Source of the DNA: Gracilimonas mengyeensis | GTDB taxonomy: Bacteria > Bacteroidota > Rhodothermia > Balneolales > Balneolaceae | Length of the DNA stretch: 64,000 nucleotides | NCBI RefSeq assembly: GCF_900182705.1 | Contig: NZ_FXTP01000017.1 | Coordinates: forward strand, 46,061 to 110,060 | Direction of reading: 5' to 3' | In this document: in pieces, positions 61,767-64,000 of the stretch | How positions within the stretch are numbered: position 1 is the stretch's first letter | Layout: the number at the start of each line of letters is the position of its first letter | Program-made: the position numbers and the translations under genes | The notes under the pieces: model-generated | The model's input: only the letters and a program-made list of their open reading frames with translations | Databases searched by the model: none | Told to the model about the DNA's origin: nothing

Positions 61767-62260
61767 AAAAATTTGACCGCTTTCTCGAATATTTTCTGGC
61801 TTTCCTGATGGCTGTGATGCTTATCAGTGTTAGCTGGCAGGTTATCTCTCGTTACCTGCTGGGCGATGCCAGTTCCTTTACCGACGAATTGGCCCGATAC
61901 ATGCTTATTTGGGTTGGAATGCTGGGAGGCGCCTATGCCGCCGGCCAGCGAATGCACCTGGCTATCGACCTGCTGCCAAGCAAGCTCAAAGGTAAATCAA
62001 AATACCGGCTGGCTATTGTTATTAATTTGCTGATCATCTTCTTCGCACTGGTGACTTTAGTGATTGGAGGAAGCCGGTTAGTGTACATCACTTATAGCCT
62101 TGGGCAAACATCAGCTGCTATGCAGATTCCCATAGCCTTTGTATACACCATCCTGCCTATCAGCGGATTGTTGATTATTTATTATAAAATCAGGGATATC
62201 AACGTGATGGAACCCGATAACGCCGAGCTTTATCCCGCTCCAAACGAAACTGATAACTAA
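61763..62260 (+). CDS. TRAP transporter small membrane subunit (DctQ family)
   Basis: 165 residues with four predicted membrane segments: FLEYFLAFLMAVMLISVSWQVISRYL, ARYMLIWVGMLGGAYAAG, YRLAIVINLLIIFFALVTLVIGG and IPIAFVYTILPISGLLIIYYKI. The SRYLLGDASSFTDELARYMLIW signature is typical of DctQ. It joins DctP and DctM as the small subunit of a sodium-driven carboxylate importer. Its ATG overlaps the DctP stop (ATGA). Confidence 0.92.
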   Translation: MKKFDRFLEYFLAFLMAVMLISVSWQVISRYLLGDASSFTDELARYMLIWVGMLGGAYAAGQRMHLAIDLLPSKLKGKSKYRLAIVINLLIIFFALVTLVIGGSRLVYITYSLGQTSAAMQIPIAFVYTILPISGLLIIYYKIRDINVMEPDNAELYPAPNETDN

Positions 62261-62277
62261 GCTAAACAAGGTATCTC

Positions 62278-63573
62278 ATGGTTTTAACAGAAGTATTGAT
62301 ATTAGTATTAAGTTTTGTGGTTTTGCTGGGTATCGGGGTTCCCATTGCGTGGAGTATCGGTCTTTCGGGATTGTTTACCTTGCTGGTCAGTATAGACTCA
62401 ATTGCAGCCTTTACAACCCTGGCCCAACGGATGGGCACGGGGCTCGATAGTTTTACACTGCTCGCCATCCCTTTCTTTATATTGGCAGGGCAGCTCATAA
62501 ATAAAGGCGGGCTTGCCCAGAGGCTTATTAAGCTCGCCAAAGACATGATGGGTTCACTCCCTGGCGGACTGGCCCACGTAAACATTGTAGCCGCCATGCT
62601 TTTTGGCGCGATCGCAGGATCGGCCGTTGCAGCAGCTTCAGCCATTGGTTCCATCCTGGGGCCTCGCATGGAGAAAGAAGGCTATTCCAAAGAGTTTTCT
62701 GCCGCGGTGAATATCACCTCTTCCACTACCGGCTTATTGATTCCACCCTCAAACATCTTAATTGTATACTCGCTGGCCAGTGGAGGCGTCTCCATTGCCG
62801 CACTTTTTATCGCGGGTTATCTGCCCGGTATTTTAACGGGTTTGATGTTGATGACGGTAGCCGCCATCTGGGCCAAATGGAAGAAATTCCCGGTTGGTGA
62901 GCGCACCAAATTCAAAGATCTCTTTAAAAGCTTTCTGCGTGCACTGCCCGCTCTTTCTATGCTGGTAGTAGTAATCGGAGGAATTATTGCTGGTATCTTT
63001 ACGGCGACCGAGGCTTCAGCCATCGCAGTAATCTACACGCTGGTGCTCGGCTTCATATACCGCGAGCTTTCGGTGAAAGAACTGCCGAAAGTCTTTTTCG
63101 ATTCGGTAATGACCACTTCAGTGGTGATGTTGTTGATTGCCACTTCCATTGCCATGTCTTGGGTGATGTCTTTCGAGGAAATACCTCAAACTGTTACCGC
63201 AGCCCTGCTTTCGGTCAGTGACAATACCATTATCATCTTGTTATTGATAAATGTGATCCTGCTGTTTGTAGGTACCTTTATGGACATGACGCCGGCCGTA
63301 CTGATTTTTACGCCGATATTCCTTCCTATTGTGACCGAGTTGGGCATCGATCCGGTTCACTTCGGTATTATTATGATTTTGAACCTTTCTATCGGCCTTT
63401 GTACACCACCGGTTGGAACTATCTTATTTGTTGGAGTCGGGGTGGCTCAAACCACCATCGTCAAGATTATCAAACCACTCATGCCGCTGTTCCTGGCGAT
63501 GATTGTGGCTTTGATCTTGATCACCTTCTTCCCACAAATTACCCTGTGGCTGCCAAGCCTGTTCGGGTTCTGA
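62278..63573 (+). CDS. TRAP transporter large permease (DctM family)
   Basis: 431 residues and about 12 membrane segments. Family signatures include LLAIPFFILAGQLINKGGLAQRLIKLAKDMMGSLPGGLAHVNIVAAMLFGAIAGSAVAAASAIGSIL, TGLLIPPSNILIVYSLASGG, FTATEASAIAVIYTL and LSIGLCTPPVGTILFVGVGV. It carries substrate across the inner membrane with sodium. A strong terminator follows, ending the pectin region. Confidence 0.94.
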   Translation: MVLTEVLILVLSFVVLLGIGVPIAWSIGLSGLFTLLVSIDSIAAFTTLAQRMGTGLDSFTLLAIPFFILAGQLINKGGLAQRLIKLAKDMMGSLPGGLAHVNIVAAMLFGAIAGSAVAAASAIGSILGPRMEKEGYSKEFSAAVNITSSTTGLLIPPSNILIVYSLASGGVSIAALFIAGYLPGILTGLMLMTVAAIWAKWKKFPVGERTKFKDLFKSFLRALPALSMLVVVIGGIIAGIFTATEASAIAVIYTLVLGFIYRELSVKELPKVFFDSVMTTSVVMLLIATSIAMSWVMSFEEIPQTVTAALLSVSDNTIIILLLINVILLFVGTFMDMTPAVLIFTPIFLPIVTELGIDPVHFGIIMILNLSIGLCTPPVGTILFVGVGVAQTTIVKIIKPLMPLFLAMIVALILITFFPQITLWLPSLFGF

Positions 63574-63598
63574 TGTGAGCATAAAATTTTAGTATTAA

Positions 63599-63627
63599 AA
63601 AAAGCCATCCCTTTGGATGGCTTTTTT
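63599..63627. terminator. Strong intrinsic terminator after dctM
   Basis: AAAAAGCCATCC (63599-63610), loop CTTT, GGATGGCTTTTTT: a 10-12 bp stem with a T-run on both strands, 25 bases after the dctM stop. Confidence 0.9.
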
Positions 63628-63704
63628 GTTTGACGTGATTTTATTGAAGATGGGAGAAAACCAGCGTACCGTTATGCTTTGAGTGACTAAACCACCCTGC
63701 ACTG

Positions 63705-63915
63705 AAAGTGCAGGGGTTTGGTTGGAGACTGAAAGTCCCGGTCTCCCCATCATCCCGGTCATTCAGAGGGTACCCCCGATGGACCTTGCATTTTGCGGAG
63801 CAACTTTAACCAATTTCCTGAACGTTATTTCCAGTGGCCCAAGCACTGTTGCCAATGGTAGGTTGATAATCATTTTCTGGCTAAGATTCTTCGGGAGTAC
63901 CCTCAGAATGAACTG
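63705..63915. repeat. 211 bp dispersed repeat, copy 2
   Basis: It aligns with 20905-21115 over the same length. An added upstream arm, AAACCacCCTGCAC, pairs with GTGCAGGggtTTGGTT to make a leading hairpin absent from copy 1. The inner block from GGTCATTCAGAGGGTACC is an imperfect inverted copy of the far end (in reverse, TTCATTCTGAGGGTACTCC). It ends 9 bases from the stop of the probable transposase at 63925. Confidence 0.8.
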
Positions 63916-63924
63916 TGCTTAAAG

Positions 63925-64000
63925 TCAAGCGGCCATCGCTTTTTCTTTGTCAAAGCCCTCTCCGCTTTTTCCAACGGCAAATGCCTGACGAAGTAGTTTA
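63925..64000 (-). CDS. Probable transposase C-terminal end, partial
   Basis: A leftward frame enters from the right edge and ends at TGA 63927-63925. The 24 visible residues (KLLRQAFAVGKSGEGFD then KEKAMAA) resemble the C-terminal tail of IS110-type (Transposase_20) proteins, where a (K/R)KLLxxAFAVxKxGxxFD pattern is common. The evidence is short and the family call tentative. The adjacent 211 bp repeat might be a non-coding part of the same element. Confidence 0.35.
   Translation of the reverse strand, partial: KLLRQAFAVGKSGEGFDKEKAMAA

Noticed and set aside
1..64000. tRNA, rRNA or known riboswitch classes
   Set aside because: I saw no cloverleaf, rRNA signature or riboswitch core on either strand; a covariance search would be needed to exclude them fully.

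Overview
The window looks like a chromosome segment from a marine or saline member of the Balneolota/Rhodothermota side of the Bacteroidota (FCB) superphylum. The basis is three secreted proteins ending in the T9SS type A sorting domain with the [12 protein letters not shown] signature common in that group, moderate GC, TonB-dependent receptors, FecR/ECF signalling, and few Shine-Dalgarno sequences. There is no rRNA in the window, so the taxonomic call is inference.

Layout. (1) 0-4.7 kb: a MarR fragment, an ArsR regulator with twin palindromic operators, a DUF5615/DUF433 toxin-antitoxin-like pair, an SRPBCC protein, a DUF6940 protein, a two-hotdog thioesterase and a methyltransferase, strung with heptanucleotide tandem repeats and REP-like palindromes. 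(2) 4.7-14.3 kb: a T9SS-exported multidomain nuclease, a non-coding array of three ~250 bp palindrome-rich units, EgtB, a FolE2-PTPS pterin pair and an M16 peptidase. (3) 14.3-20.9 kb: an M23 peptidase diverging from a surface-signalling operon (ECF sigma, His/Asp-rich DUF5666 lipoprotein, FecR, STN-type TonB receptor). (4) 21.2-63.6 kb: a very large pectin utilisation region. (5) The right edge holds the second copy of a 211 bp dispersed repeat and the tail of a probable transposase.

Pectin region. Leftward genes encode a LacI regulator, uronate isomerase (UxaC) and an SDR-type fructuronate reductase. A PL2-like lyase and a GH28 polygalacturonase diverge from a shared promoter region. A long leftward array (52-31 kb) carries GH105, PL1, GH43, CE12, CE8 pectinesterase, tagaturonate epimerase (UxaE), two plug-only TonB receptors, a T9SS-anchored PL1, a carboxypeptidase-regulatory TonB receptor and a T9SS LRR protein. 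Rightward genes (53-63.6 kb) encode KduI, KduD, a DUF4861 lipoprotein, a second LacI regulator, KDG kinase, mannonate dehydratase, KDPG aldolase and a DctPQM TRAP transporter. Together they give a complete route: de-esterification and cleavage outside, uptake by TonB receptors and the TRAP system, galacturonate via UxaC-UxaE-UxuB(SDR)-UxuA to KDG, unsaturated uronate via KduI-KduD to KDG, then KdgK-KdgA to pyruvate and glyceraldehyde-3-phosphate. No SusD homologue is present.

Two operator families divide the regulon. TTAACCGGTTAA-type boxes lie at five promoters of the polysaccharide, import and uronate-isomerisation genes. TGCAATCGATTACAT lies, as an identical 15-mer, at the kduI and kdgA promoters. 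Each family probably belongs to one of the two LacI regulators. A secondary cluster at 28.5-30.7 kb encodes small lipoproteins, a 40-residue secreted peptide and an RCC1-repeat protein of unknown role.
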